A DNA stretch of 64,000 nucleotides from the NCBI GenBank assembly GCA_017405785.1, contig JAFQZR010000007.1, positions 1-64,000 of the forward strand, written 5' to 3'. Below the pieces are notes generated by a model. That model worked only from the letters and a program-made list of their open reading frames with translations, did no database searches and was not told the DNA's origin. Source of the DNA: Erysipelotrichaceae bacterium. Its GTDB lineage: Bacteria > Bacillota_I > Bacilli_A > Erysipelotrichales > Erysipelotrichaceae. Shown here piece by piece: positions 18,190 to 26,442 of this stretch (the first letter of the stretch is position 1; each line of letters starts with the position of its first letter). Both the position numbers and the translations under genes were made by a program.

Positions 18190-18214
18190 CGGAGCGTTAT
18201 TCACGCTCCTTTTT
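18190..18214 (+). terminator. Terminator of rpsT
   Basis: GGAGCGT/ACGCTCC stem with a 5-nt loop followed by TTTTT. It overlaps the 3' end of the convergent HAD gene. Confidence 0.9.
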
Positions 18215-18959
18215 CTTTGTCTTTCAGATACAGCTCCAGCAGTTCTTCAATGTCCCTTACTCTTAACGCATCATCAGGTAATACCGCATTGCCTTTTGAC
18301 GACTGTATGGTCTTTATGTAAACACTGGCCAGCCCGTATTTGTGGGCGGCTTTTATGTCTGAATACAGATCATTGCCGATCATGATGCTTTCATCCTTGT
18401 TAAGTCCGTACTGTTCAAACAGCCGGTCAAAGAATCTTTCGGAAGGCTTGCGGTACCCGGCATCGCTGGAATAGCAGATGCCGTCGAAATATTGCTTCAG
18501 ACTCATTCTCTCCATCTCATATTCCGTAAACACGGACTGAGCATTTGACAGAAGATATACTCTGCACCCGTCATTCCTTAACTGTGTCAAAAGTTCTCTT
18601 ACTCCTTTGAACACATTCATGTATTCCAGCGATAGCAGACGGAAAATGACCATGGTTTCCTTCAGAGTTTCTTCACTGACCGTAATTCCCTTTTCAAGAT
18701 ACAGACTTTCAAACACTTTAAGCAGATCTATTTCAATCAGATCATACTGTTTTTCATCCTGCATCCTTTCGGTTTCCTGACGGCACAATGAAAGATACTT
18801 CTTCTGCAGCTGTCCGGCATGATAGTCAGCTTTCTGACTGCGGAATACCTCAGAAAGGTTTTCCCACAGGTAACGCTTTTTTTCATTGGTCCAGATGTTA
18901 CATAAGGTTCCGTAGAAATCAAAGATGTAGTTCTTATATCCGCTTATCTTCATATCCAT
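18201..18959 (-). CDS. HAD-superfamily hydrolase (subfamily IA)
   Basis: 252 residues. Motif I is F-D-F-Y-G-T-L near residue 13; the second acidic residue of D-x-D is a Tyr, as in D-x-Y-G-T members that include L-2-haloacid dehalogenases and some phosphatases. Motif II is L-L-S-N-A near residue 145, motif III Y-R-K-P near 175, and motif IV I-G-N-D-L-Y-S-D near 202. A helical cap lies between about 20 and 110. Substrate unknown. Starts at ATG 18959 with a second ATG two codons later; neither has a clear Shine-Dalgarno. It lies 31 bp after the DUF4230 gene across a terminator. Confidence 0.8.
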   Translation of the reverse strand: MDMKISGYKNYIFDFYGTLCNIWTNEKKRYLWENLSEVFRSQKADYHAGQLQKKYLSLCRQETERMQDEKQYDLIEIDLLKVFESLYLEKGITVSEETLKETMVIFRLLSLEYMNVFKGVRELLTQLRNDGCRVYLLSNAQSVFTEYEMERMSLKQYFDGICYSSDAGYRKPSERFFDRLFEQYGLNKDESIMIGNDLYSDIKAAHKYGLASVYIKTIQSSKGNAVLPDDALRVRDIEELLELYLKDKEKGA

Positions 18960-18961
18960 AC

Positions 18962-18985
18962 ATAAAAGTCCGCAGCTGCGGACTT
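18962..18985 (-). terminator. Terminator of the DUF4230 gene
   Basis: A 20-nt perfect palindrome (AAGTCCGCAG and its complement) followed by TTTT on the minus strand, 5 bp after the DUF4230 stop. Confidence 0.8.
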
Positions 18986-18990
18986 CCTTG

Positions 18991-19791
18991 TTAGCTTAAT
19001 ACGATCTCCAGGGTATAGCCCGGAGCGACATTTGAGGTAACCGGCTGATACAGCTCCCAGATCACCTGCTTGGCGAAACGGTCAGCTTCGTTCTGAATGT
19101 TATCATCCAGAAGCTTGATCTTCATTTTCTCCAGAGCGCCCCGCTCCAGCCGTTTCCGCTGTTCAGGAGTCAGTTTCAGATCACCGATTGCCAGGATGCC
19201 CTTTTCAACATTGCCGATCTCCATCTCTTCCGGATTGAGAGCGATCGTATCAAGTCTGGCATGAGGTATTACCAGCATGACTCTCTTGTTATCGTTGTCG
19301 ACAACGATGCTCTTGGCGGAAAAATCCGACATGTCAACGGTATAGACAGCCGTGGCATGATAGGTGATTACCTGAGTCTTGGAGAAGATTTCCAGATTGA
19401 ACAGGCCGGTATTTGTATAGGTAATGGCGTCAGACACCTTGTATGACAGTACTTCGATCTTCTTCAGTCTGGTTCTGTCAGAAAGGATCCGGTCAGCGAA
19501 ATCAGCAGCCTTGTAACCCAGAATACCGTGGTTCTCCATGGTCATGTCATGATCCTCAACAGGTTCATCCACATTGAAAAGACCGGAGAATCCCGTAAAG
19601 GAAGCCTTCGGGAGAATAAACATCATAACTGCCAGGATAGCCAGAGCCGGAATTACGACCTTGGTAAAGATCCGCTTGAAAAGCTCAGAGCCGAAAGAAG
19701 CACGGCTGCCTTTTCTGGCGCCTTCTTCAGCTGCCTTTTCAATTCTTTCCAGGAATTCCTTCTCGTCAAAATCTTCTCTGATTTCACTCAT
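18991..19791 (-). CDS. DUF4230 domain protein
   Basis: 266 residues. A charged N-terminal helix, one membrane helix at about 46-64 and an outside domain. The domain has the DUF4230 features: L-S-Y-K-V-S-D, an alternating beta segment T-Q-V-I-T-Y-H-A-T-A-V-Y-T-V-D and V-I-P-H-A-R-L-D near residue 173. Such proteins are widespread single-pass membrane proteins of unknown function. AAGGAGG lies upstream. It is a single-gene unit ended by a strong hairpin. Confidence 0.8.
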   Translation of the reverse strand: MSEIREDFDEKEFLERIEKAAEEGARKGSRASFGSELFKRIFTKVVIPALAILAVMMFILPKASFTGFSGLFNVDEPVEDHDMTMENHGILGYKAADFADRILSDRTRLKKIEVLSYKVSDAITYTNTGLFNLEIFSKTQVITYHATAVYTVDMSDFSAKSIVVDNDNKRVMLVIPHARLDTIALNPEEMEIGNVEKGILAIGDLKLTPEQRKRLERGALEKMKIKLLDDNIQNEADRFAKQVIWELYQPVTSNVAPGYTLEIVLS

Positions 19792-19894
19792 GGGCCTTTA
19801 CCTCCTTTTTACCATATGTATTGTAACATGCCTGTGAAAGTTTACACTATTTCAGCGTTCATTCACATTATTTACTATAATTGAACGTCAATCC

Positions 19895-20515
19895 TCAGTC
19901 TTTTTTCCTTATCGGATGCCTTATGACTGTTTTCAGCTTGGCAGGATCGGTCCTTCTGGCATCACTGAGATATATTTCATGATGCAGTCTGACATCATTT
20001 ATGTCGAGCATGTATCCTTCCTGATCCATGTACCGGTGCATCTGCTGTACTGTTGCGGGTTCATCATCGTAAGGTCCGATATGCATGCACTGCACGCATA
20101 AGCCCTCATTTAGCGTCAAATACTCAACTTTGGAAAAATCCTGTTTCTTCTTTCTGGTTGCTTCCTCAACTGCCTGCCGGAAGATCTCTTCCGTAACGAA
20201 ATCCGGCAGACGGATAACGGAGATCCAGTTGAATTCATCCTTATGAGCATAATCAATACCTACGACACCGTCCTGCCACCAGAAACCCTCCAACGGCGGT
20301 ACGACATAGCTGAAGTGAGAACCCATTTTGCTCATCTTGATGGTATAGGCAATTCCGTACAGTAAACTGATGGCCTTCTTGTAGTCACCGTCCTCCTCAT
20401 TGGGGTCACCCTTGCCTCTGACAGCTATGTAATTCATGGTCGGTACATCAACGATGGTCGGTGTTTTCGGCGGCATGTAAAACTCCTTGAATTCTTTCTT
20501 ATAGTCAAATGGCAT
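19895..20515 (-). CDS. GyrI-like small-molecule-binding domain protein
   Basis: 206 residues from the ATG at 20515, with AAGGAG 10 nt upstream; a GTG three codons earlier is too close to that site. Sequence pattern V-D-V-P-T-M-N-Y-I-A-V-R-G-K-G-D-P-N and C-V-Q-C-M-H-I-G-P-Y-D-D-E-P matches stand-alone GyrI-like domains (SOUL/AraC-effector fold), which bind hydrophobic small molecules or hydrolyse cyclopropanoid toxins. No DNA-binding domain is present. Transcribed alone, divergent from the YwaF-like gene. Confidence 0.75.
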   Translation of the reverse strand: MPFDYKKEFKEFYMPPKTPTIVDVPTMNYIAVRGKGDPNEEDGDYKKAISLLYGIAYTIKMSKMGSHFSYVVPPLEGFWWQDGVVGIDYAHKDEFNWISVIRLPDFVTEEIFRQAVEEATRKKKQDFSKVEYLTLNEGLCVQCMHIGPYDDEPATVQQMHRYMDQEGYMLDINDVRLHHEIYLSDARRTDPAKLKTVIRHPIRKKD

Positions 20516-20578
20516 TGTGCGCACATCTCCTTTATCTATATCATATCACACATACCCCTATCTCAGCATAATCAGCAG

Positions 20579-20587
20579 TGCTATAAT
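20579..20587 (+). promoter_or_regulatory. Extended -10 of the YwaF-like gene
   Basis: TGCTATAAT lies 32 bp before the ATG; no clear -35 is seen at the usual distance. Confidence 0.5.
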
Positions 20588-20619
20588 CAAATTAAGATCA
20601 ACCTCGGAGGAACAATAAT

Positions 20620-21384
20620 ATGTTTACTGTCAGACACTTCATCTGGATCGCCATCTGCTGCGTTTTCATTGCCTATCTGTTATGGATGTACTTCCGCAAG
20701 CGTCCGACTCTTCAGCAGGTACTGACTTCAGCCTGCTGGGTATGCGTCGCTTCAGAACTGATAAAGGTTTTCAGCGTCATAAAAATGGTTCCATCCACAA
20801 ACGGTGCTATCCTGTACCCTTACATTGAAATGAACCACATGCCGCTGCATTTATGTTCGATACAGATACTGCTCATCTTCTTTGTCCGCTTCACATCCAA
20901 TCAGAAGTTAAGAGAAAACGTACTGGCCTTCATGTATCCTTCCTGTCTGTTAGGAGCCATCGCCGCAATACTGATGCCTTCGATCTTCAGGACCAGCGTT
21001 CCGGTGGAAAAGGCCTTCATTCATCCCCTGGCCTATCAGACCTTCCTGTATCATGCCATGTTAATAGTGCTGGCCATCTGCATCGCCCGATCAGGTGAGA
21101 TCCACTGGGAAAAGAAGCATCTGCGCAATACTCTGATTATCACATATACGGCAGCCTTCATATCCCTGTATGTCAACTCCATGCTGGCATCACCGACTTA
21201 TGTTGACGGTAAGCTGGTATCCGTTGACTTCTGGCCTAACTTCATGTTCACTTACGACAATCCGTTAGGCATAAAGATGACCGAGATATGGCACTGGTAT
21301 CTCTACCTTGTCATATTGGCCATAGTGGCCACGGCACTGGTAGTGTTGCTGTATGTTCCTCTGCTGAAAAAGAAAAAAGCTTAA
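20620..21384 (+). CDS. YwaF/TIGR02206-type integral membrane protein
   Basis: 254 residues, six or seven membrane helices, with a basic C-terminal end. Family signatures are the segment Y-I-E-M-N-H-M-P-L-H-L-C-S near residue 71 and F-M-Y-P-S-C-L-L-G-A near 107, plus W-H-W-Y near 224. TIGR02206 proteins are conserved membrane proteins of unknown biochemical role, related to eukaryotic TMEM164. CGGAGG precedes the ATG. Monocistronic with a shared terminator after it. Confidence 0.82.
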   Translation: MFTVRHFIWIAICCVFIAYLLWMYFRKRPTLQQVLTSACWVCVASELIKVFSVIKMVPSTNGAILYPYIEMNHMPLHLCSIQILLIFFVRFTSNQKLRENVLAFMYPSCLLGAIAAILMPSIFRTSVPVEKAFIHPLAYQTFLYHAMLIVLAICIARSGEIHWEKKHLRNTLIITYTAAFISLYVNSMLASPTYVDGKLVSVDFWPNFMFTYDNPLGIKMTEIWHWYLYLVILAIVATALVVLLYVPLLKKKKA

Positions 21385-21396
21385 CAACCCATAACA

Positions 21397-21420
21397 AAGC
21401 CCGCCGAAGCGGGCTTGTTT
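21397..21420. terminator. Terminator between convergent YwaF-like and esterase genes
   Basis: AAGCCCGC, 4-nt loop, GCGGGCTT, then GTTTT on the plus strand. It can also serve the convergent esterase gene (TTTG on the minus strand). Confidence 0.85.
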
Positions 21421-21437
21421 TAATAACAGAGATTTCT

Positions 21438-22292
21438 TTACTTTCTGAAGAATATCTGACCGCTGAGATAGAGATCCAGCTGCCAGGCATCCATGTCGTG
21501 CTTGCCGCCCGGAATGACGAAGAAATCATAGTTGACACCCTTTTTCAGGATATCGCATCTGGCTGTGACCTTGCTCATGATCTCATTGTGCTCCGTGAAG
21601 GCGATGTCCTTGTCGCCATTGCAGCAGAACATGTAGTCAAGCCTGTAGCCTTCTTTTAAGCCCTTCTCCAGGGTCTCACAGATCTTTGTGACTTCTTCAT
21701 CACGCTTGCCAAACGGGCCTGTACAGCCTGAATACGGGCCGTACCAGCTGAAGATGTCAAAGTTGCTGTATAGACCTGAACGGTAAGTGGTCATGGAACC
21801 CAGTGACAGACCGGCAATGGCGCGGTGATCACGGGTCTTCTGCATGTTCTCGACTGACAGATCCCTGCCCAGATAAGTAGAATACTTTCTGCCTACTGCC
21901 GGGATCAGATCATTGCGCAGTTCATGCCGGAAGTTGATCGTACGGCTCTCATTGGCACTGTTCATGTCGCTTCTGCCGTGATAGTAAGTCGGAGTGACAA
22001 CAATGAAAGGTTCACACAGTCCCTTTTCAATCATGTTGTCCAGGATGTTAACCGTCTCCGGGAATTCAAAGAACCAGTAGTCCTCAACACGGAAACCGCC
22101 GTGAAGCAGATACAGCACATTGTACTGCTTCTTTTCGTCATAGCCGTAAGGAAGGTAAACATAGGCTTTCTTGTGCAGTCTGCGGGAAGCATCACCTTCA
22201 TAGGTGCTGCTGAAATACCACATCAGCTCAACCTTTCCCTGCTGCTTAGCCGGCTTCAGCATCTTTACCGGAAGTTTTGTTACATATTCCAT
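21438..22292 (-). CDS. Feruloyl-esterase/esterase D-like alpha/beta hydrolase
   Basis: 284 residues, cytosolic (no signal peptide). Y-L-L-H-G-G near residue 62 forms the oxyanion region, A-G-L-S-L-G-S near 158 is the nucleophile elbow, and P-G-G-K-H-D near 265 carries the catalytic His. The N-terminal part with K-A-Y-V-Y-L-P-Y-G-Y resembles xylanase-associated feruloyl esterases. It could release ester-linked groups from plant polysaccharide fragments, but lack of a signal peptide argues for a soluble imported substrate. CAGGAG precedes the start. Confidence 0.82.
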   Translation of the reverse strand: MEYVTKLPVKMLKPAKQQGKVELMWYFSSTYEGDASRRLHKKAYVYLPYGYDEKKQYNVLYLLHGGFRVEDYWFFEFPETVNILDNMIEKGLCEPFIVVTPTYYHGRSDMNSANESRTINFRHELRNDLIPAVGRKYSTYLGRDLSVENMQKTRDHRAIAGLSLGSMTTYRSGLYSNFDIFSWYGPYSGCTGPFGKRDEEVTKICETLEKGLKEGYRLDYMFCCNGDKDIAFTEHNEIMSKVTARCDILKKGVNYDFFVIPGGKHDMDAWQLDLYLSGQIFFRK

Positions 22293-22332
22293 AATACTAA
22301 TACTCCTGTTACTTTCATTCTAGCACAGCGCA

Positions 22333-23355
22333 CTAATCAGTAAAATGTCCGAATCTGGCTTTCTTTTCGTAACAGATCTTCTTCATCTGCAGCTCGTCAA
22401 TGATGTTCTTCGGCTCACCTCTGACATACATCTGTTCTTCAGGAACCAGATTTCCCTTGTCAGAGTCAATGTAGATGGCCAATGGTCTTCTCATGCCGAT
22501 GGCATAGCTTAACTGGACCTCACACCATTTAAGATCATGCTTTCTTAACAGTTCCTTCGCAAACTCTCTGGCAATGTAAGCTCCGGAAAGGTCAACCTTG
22601 CTTGGGTCCTTGCCGTTCATGCAGCCTCCGCCCACATTGGCGAAGGACTGATAGGAGTCAACCACGATCTTGCGGCCGGTCAGACCGGCATCGCCTTCAA
22701 AACCGCCGATCAGGAAACGTCCTGTCGGGTTGATCAGGAAACGGTCGATCTCAAAGCCGTAGCTTTCACACAGTTCAGTGATGTAGTTCCTCAGTATTCC
22801 GTCCGTCTCTTCTCTGTTTTCCTCAGAGTTGTTATAGGAAACGGTAAAGTCCTTGATCCTGACCAGATTGAAGTCATCATCATAGATGCCTGTAATCTGG
22901 GCCTTGCCGTCAGGATAGAAGTCCTTGTGAGTGTGTACCAGCTCATCATACTTCTCGGCCAGTTTCTGCAGAATGACCATGGCTACCGGCAACAATTCCT
23001 CGGTGTCGTTGCAGGCGTAACCGAACATCATGCCCTGGTCACCGGCTCCCGCCACTTCGTTATTTGTTCCCAAGGCAATGTCGGCGGACTGCTTGCCGAT
23101 ATTGTCGATGATCTCATAGTCGTCTCTGTATCCGATGTCTCTTAATACCCTGCGGCAGATCTGTTCCGCTGAAAAGACTGCCTTGGTGGTAATTTCACCG
23201 GTGATGAAGATCTTGCCCTTGCCGCCGACTGTCTCAATGCCGCAGCGGCTGTCTTCATCCTGTCTCAGACATTCATCCAGAATGGCTGCACTGATCTGGT
23301 CACATACCTTGTCAGGGTGTCCCCTGAATACGATTTCATTGCTGAATAATTTCAT
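22333..23355 (-). CDS. metK: Divergent, short S-adenosylmethionine synthetase
   Basis: 340 residues from the ATG at 23355 (AGAGGA upstream); usual MetK proteins have about 380-400. Makes SAM from methionine and ATP. Active-site motifs are kept: G-H-P-D-K-V-C-D-Q near residue 11, G-A-G-D-Q-G-M-M-F-G-Y-A near 106, G-R-F-L-I-G-G then G-D-A-G-L-T-G-R-K near 200-215, and G-K-D-P-S-K-V-D. Differences from the common form: the strand D-T-Y-G-G-x-x-x-H-G-G-G-A is D-S-Y-Q-S-F-A-N-V-G-G-G-C here, V-D-R-S is V-D-L-S, and the C-terminal domain is shortened though it still ends in G-H-F. An S-box-like leader upstream supports a SAM-related role. Confidence 0.88.
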   Translation of the reverse strand: MKLFSNEIVFRGHPDKVCDQISAAILDECLRQDEDSRCGIETVGGKGKIFITGEITTKAVFSAEQICRRVLRDIGYRDDYEIIDNIGKQSADIALGTNNEVAGAGDQGMMFGYACNDTEELLPVAMVILQKLAEKYDELVHTHKDFYPDGKAQITGIYDDDFNLVRIKDFTVSYNNSEENREETDGILRNYITELCESYGFEIDRFLINPTGRFLIGGFEGDAGLTGRKIVVDSYQSFANVGGGCMNGKDPSKVDLSGAYIAREFAKELLRKHDLKWCEVQLSYAIGMRRPLAIYIDSDKGNLVPEEQMYVRGEPKNIIDELQMKKICYEKKARFGHFTD

Positions 23356-23375
23356 AAATCCTCTTTCCAGCCTAG

Positions 23376-23506
23376 AAAAAATCCCGTCATACCTATGACG
23401 AGATCTGTTTAACAACGATAACCCATCGTTCAAGCTTTAGCACCTTGTATACTACACAGGTTGCTGCACAGTCATCGAGCTTGTCTCTCATGTGCTCTTC
23501 ATAGGC
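23376..23506 (-). promoter_or_regulatory. SAM riboswitch (S-box/SAM-I-like) with terminator, upstream of metK
   Basis: On the minus strand the 5' leader has the S-box core: AAGAG, a P2 stem CACA/UGUG, CAGCAACC, AAGGUGCUAAA and a P4 hairpin ACGAU/AUCGU. The pseudoknot pair in known S-boxes (CUGG with CCAG) is here CAAG with CUUG, a covarying change that supports the fold. It ends in a terminator hairpin (CGUCAU/AUGACG at 23383-23402) with U6. The only good partner I find for the 5' strand CCUAUGA (23499-23505) is UCAUAGG at 23392-23398, which is inside the terminator; this is unusual. Subclass (SAM-I or SAM-I/IV variant) not resolved. Confidence 0.78.
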
Positions 23507-23512
23507 CTTATA

Positions 23513-23541
23513 ATATTATCACCTTTAAGAGCCCATGTAAA
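23513..23541 (-). promoter_or_regulatory. metK promoter
   Basis: TTTACA, 17 bp, TAATAT. The predicted start near 23506 is exactly the 5' edge of the riboswitch. Confidence 0.75.
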
Positions 23542-23549
23542 TAATAAAA

Positions 23550-23750
23550 CTATTTTTCGATATACAGTAAGGCCGGTAACAGATATCCTGTCCCGAAAAC
23601 GCGTCCCAAACTGTCGTAAGTGGTGTCGGTATTCTTATTATATGATCCTACCACATGCCCCATGGCATCAAAAAGGACAAGGTCTGTTCCTCTGTCGTCA
23701 ACTCTGCCAAGGTATCTGCCGTTTCTGTCTCTTAATACCTCATCATCCAT
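23550..23750 (-). CDS. Small beta-strand repeat protein after the Opp genes
   Basis: 66 residues. Begins 1 bp after the upstream ATPase stop with GGAGG 8 nt before its ATG, so it is a real translated gene. The sequence is a run of short repeats: L-R-D-R-N-G-R-Y-L-G-R-V, L-F-D-A-M-G-H-V-V-G-S-Y and Y-D-S-L-G-R-V-F-G-T-G, each a two-strand unit with D/x-G turns. It resembles the small proteins called 4-fold beta flower, and YD-type repeats, but I assign no function. It ends with a hydrophobic L-L-P-A-L-L-Y-I-E-K. Confidence 0.65.
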   Translation of the reverse strand: MDDEVLRDRNGRYLGRVDDRGTDLVLFDAMGHVVGSYNKNTDTTYDSLGRVFGTGYLLPALLYIEK

Positions 23751-23751
23751 A

Positions 23752-24630
23752 TTATTGTCCTCCGTCTGTATTTATATTATAACATGCTGCCATGTGACCT
23801 TCATATATTTCCTTCAGCATCCGTCTGTTTTTCAGGCAGACATCCTTTCGGTAAGGGCATCTTGGCGCAAACGGACAGCCTTCGGAAACAACCTCATCAT
23901 CCCTGATGTCAAACTGTTTCTTTTCGCCAAAAGGTGCAGGAACAGCTGATAACAGGAAGCGGGTATATGGATGAGCCGGCTTGTTGACTACCTGGGAAGT
24001 CTCACCGATCTCCATGATTTGTCCCTTGTACATGATCATGATCCTATCTGCAATGTGTCTGACTACTGCCAGATCATGCGAGATGAACAGATATGTCAGA
24101 TCGTTTTCCTGCTGCAGATCCTCCAGAAGAGAGATGATCTTGCTCTGATAGGAAACATCCAGAGCTGAGACAGGTTCGTCGCAGACGATGAAGTCAGGAT
24201 CCCCACCCAAGGCCCTGGCAATGCCTACTCTCTGCAGCTGACCGCCGGATAATTCATGAGGGAAACTGTCCTTTTCGTCTTCGGTAAGACCTACTTCCTT
24301 CAGCAGTTTTACGGCCTTTTTTCTGTCGTTACAGGTCTCACAGACGATCTTTTCAACCGTCCAATAAGGGTCAACGGAATTATACGGATCCTGGAAAATA
24401 ATCTGCTTGTGCTTGCTGGCATCAGAAAAGACTATGGTACCATGATCAGGCTTCAGAAGGCCCACAACACATCTTCCCAGCGTTGTTTTGCCGCAGCCTG
24501 ATTCACCGACCACACCCAGAGTTTCGCCCTTACAGACGTCAAAACTGACGTCATCGAGCGCCTTGAGTATTCCCTTATCTGATCTGAATGTCTTGCTCAG
24601 ATTTCTGACTTTCAACAGTACTTCCTTCAT
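23752..24630 (-). CDS. Oligopeptide-type ABC transporter ATPase (OppF-like)
   Basis: 292 residues. Walker A G-E-S-G-C-G-K-T-T near residue 39, signature L-S-G-G-Q near 128, Walker B F-I-V-C-D-E-P near 150, switch His in L-F-I-S-H-D. The C-terminal oligopeptide/dipeptide extension has the conserved C-P-F-A-P-R-C-P-Y-R-K-D-V-C. It would pair with the OppD-like subunit to power import of peptides, nickel or similar ligands. The start abuts the OppD-like stop (1-bp overlap). Substrate unknown because no binding protein is encoded nearby. Confidence 0.9.
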   Translation of the reverse strand: MKEVLLKVRNLSKTFRSDKGILKALDDVSFDVCKGETLGVVGESGCGKTTLGRCVVGLLKPDHGTIVFSDASKHKQIIFQDPYNSVDPYWTVEKIVCETCNDRKKAVKLLKEVGLTEDEKDSFPHELSGGQLQRVGIARALGGDPDFIVCDEPVSALDVSYQSKIISLLEDLQQENDLTYLFISHDLAVVRHIADRIMIMYKGQIMEIGETSQVVNKPAHPYTRFLLSAVPAPFGEKKQFDIRDDEVVSEGCPFAPRCPYRKDVCLKNRRMLKEIYEGHMAACYNINTDGGQ

Positions 24631-25601
24631 TACAGCACCTCTTCCAGCATGCAGGCAAAGCCATGTCCGTGGCTTTCCCTGTACTTCGGTGATTCCTTAA
24701 AGCATCTTTCGGAAGCATAAGGACACCTCGGAGCAAAGCAGCAGCCTTCCTCTTCATTCAGGAAGCTGAACAGTTCTCCTTCAATAGGCATCAGCTTTCT
24801 TTCGTTCTTGCCGTATTCAATTGACGGAATCGTCTTTAACAGAGCCTGGGTATACGGATGTAACGGGAAAGAGAAGATCTCTTCGACTCGGCCCTCTTCC
24901 ACCACTCTTCCGCCATAGAAGACCGCAATCCTGTCAGCTATTTCAGCGGCAACATCCAGGGAATGCGTGACAAACAATACTGCCAGATCATTCTTCTTTG
25001 CCAGTGATTTCAGTAACCGCAGTATCTCCTTCTGAACGGTAACATCCAGAGCCGTAGTCGGCTCATCTGCTATAAGCAGTGACGGTTTATTCAGCAGAGC
25101 CATCGCAATCATGATGCGCTGCTGCTGACCGCCGGATAACTCATGAGGATATTTCTTCAGTATTTCTTCCGGATTGCGCAGTCCGCAGGATCTTAACAGT
25201 TCCCTGATCTCCATTTCAACATCTTTCATGGAGACCTTACGGCTGATTCTTATCGATTCAAGTATCTGTTTTTCAATGGTATATGACGGATCCAAGGCAC
25301 TGAAAGGATCCTGGAAGACCACTCCCAGCTTCTCCAGTCGCATCTTTCTCAACCGCTCCCCTGTCAGTCCGACGGTTTCCCGACCGTCGATCATTATTGA
25401 TCCGCTTTCAATTTCCGCATTGTCCGGCAGTAAGGAGATGATGGTATTTACCAGCGTGCTCTTGCCGCAGCCTGATTCTCCGACAATAGCCCTGATCTGT
25501 CCGGAAGCTAGCGAAAGACTGACGTCCTGTAAGACATGACGTCTGCCTGCCAGTGTTCTGTAGGTGACATTAAGGTTCTCAATTGTCAGGATGTTACTCA
25601 T
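24630..25601 (-). CDS. Oligopeptide-type ABC transporter ATPase (OppD-like)
   Basis: 323 residues. Walker A G-E-S-G-C-G-K-S-T near residue 41, signature L-S-G-G-Q-Q near 156, Walker B L-L-I-A-D-E-P-T near 178, switch His in F-V-T-H-S. C-terminal Cys-rich oligopeptide motif G-C-C-F-A-P-R-C-P-Y-A-S-E-R-C near 286. It overlaps the OppC-like permease by 8 bp. In a normal Opp importer OppD and OppF form the ATPase heterodimer. Confidence 0.92.
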   Translation of the reverse strand: MSNILTIENLNVTYRTLAGRRHVLQDVSLSLASGQIRAIVGESGCGKSTLVNTIISLLPDNAEIESGSIMIDGRETVGLTGERLRKMRLEKLGVVFQDPFSALDPSYTIEKQILESIRISRKVSMKDVEMEIRELLRSCGLRNPEEILKKYPHELSGGQQQRIMIAMALLNKPSLLIADEPTTALDVTVQKEILRLLKSLAKKNDLAVLFVTHSLDVAAEIADRIAVFYGGRVVEEGRVEEIFSFPLHPYTQALLKTIPSIEYGKNERKLMPIEGELFSFLNEEEGCCFAPRCPYASERCFKESPKYRESHGHGFACMLEEVL

Positions 25602-26442
25602 GCTGATACTCCTTAGGATCCAGGGCGTCTCTTAAGCCATGGGAGATCATGGTTACACACAGCACGCTCCGGGAAATAAACAGACAAGGAATGAATACCA
25701 GGAAACCTCTGGTCTGGATCAGATGGAAATAGTCAGCCACCATTCTGCCCCATTCCGGAGCCGGTGATGAGATGCCTACTTCCAGATAGCCCAGTACGCT
25801 GCAGGCCACAATTGATGCGGCATAAGTCGAGCAGAACCGGACTATGACGGTTGAATATATATTACGTAAAACGTGTTTTGTAATAATGAACAGGTCGCTT
25901 TTGCCGGCGACTCTGGCAGCGGAGATGAACTCCTGCTGACGGACTTTCAGAACTGCTGCACGGACACTCTGTATAACCGCCGGCATGTTGGCCAGTGCTA
26001 TGGCCAGTGAGAACCAGCCCTGACCCCAGCCTAAGGAAACTTCCAGAATAATGGCAGTCAGAACATACGGTATGGCTGATACGGCCTGAGTCAGTCCTGA
26101 AGTGAAGTTATCAAGCCAGCCACCCTTATATGCCGCCAAGGTACCTATTGCCACACCAAAGACAACAGCTATTATCGTTGCGATAAATGACAGACCCAGG
26201 GTATACCTGCCCCCTATTACGATGCGGGTGAACAGGTCTCTTCCCAGATTATCCGTGCTGAAAGGATGCCGCAGGGAAACCGGAGCATACTGGCTTTCCA
26301 GATGCAGTGACTCAAAGTCGTTATAGCCCAGTAACGGGAAGATGAAACAGCTTAAGACCATCATCACGAAGATGATCAGGGCGATCATGGCTGTTCTGTT
26401 GCGTACAAAACGCCTTACTGCACGCTTAAACATCAGTCTCAC
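25594..26442 (-). CDS. ABC transporter permease (OppC-like)
   Basis: 282 residues, about six membrane helices. An N-terminal cytoplasmic arm with R-F-V-R-N-R-T-A-M-I-A-L, the OppC N-terminal domain G-Y-N-D-F-E-S, F-S-T-D-N-L-G-R-D-L-F-T-R near residue 58 and the EAA loop A-A-R-V-A-G-K-S-D near 175. This is the standard OppC/DppC layout. It overlaps the OppB-like gene by 17 bp. Confidence 0.9.
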   Translation of the reverse strand: MRLMFKRAVRRFVRNRTAMIALIIFVMMVLSCFIFPLLGYNDFESLHLESQYAPVSLRHPFSTDNLGRDLFTRIVIGGRYTLGLSFIATIIAVVFGVAIGTLAAYKGGWLDNFTSGLTQAVSAIPYVLTAIILEVSLGWGQGWFSLAIALANMPAVIQSVRAAVLKVRQQEFISAARVAGKSDLFIITKHVLRNIYSTVIVRFCSTYAASIVACSVLGYLEVGISSPAPEWGRMVADYFHLIQTRGFLVFIPCLFISRSVLCVTMISHGLRDALDPKEYQHE

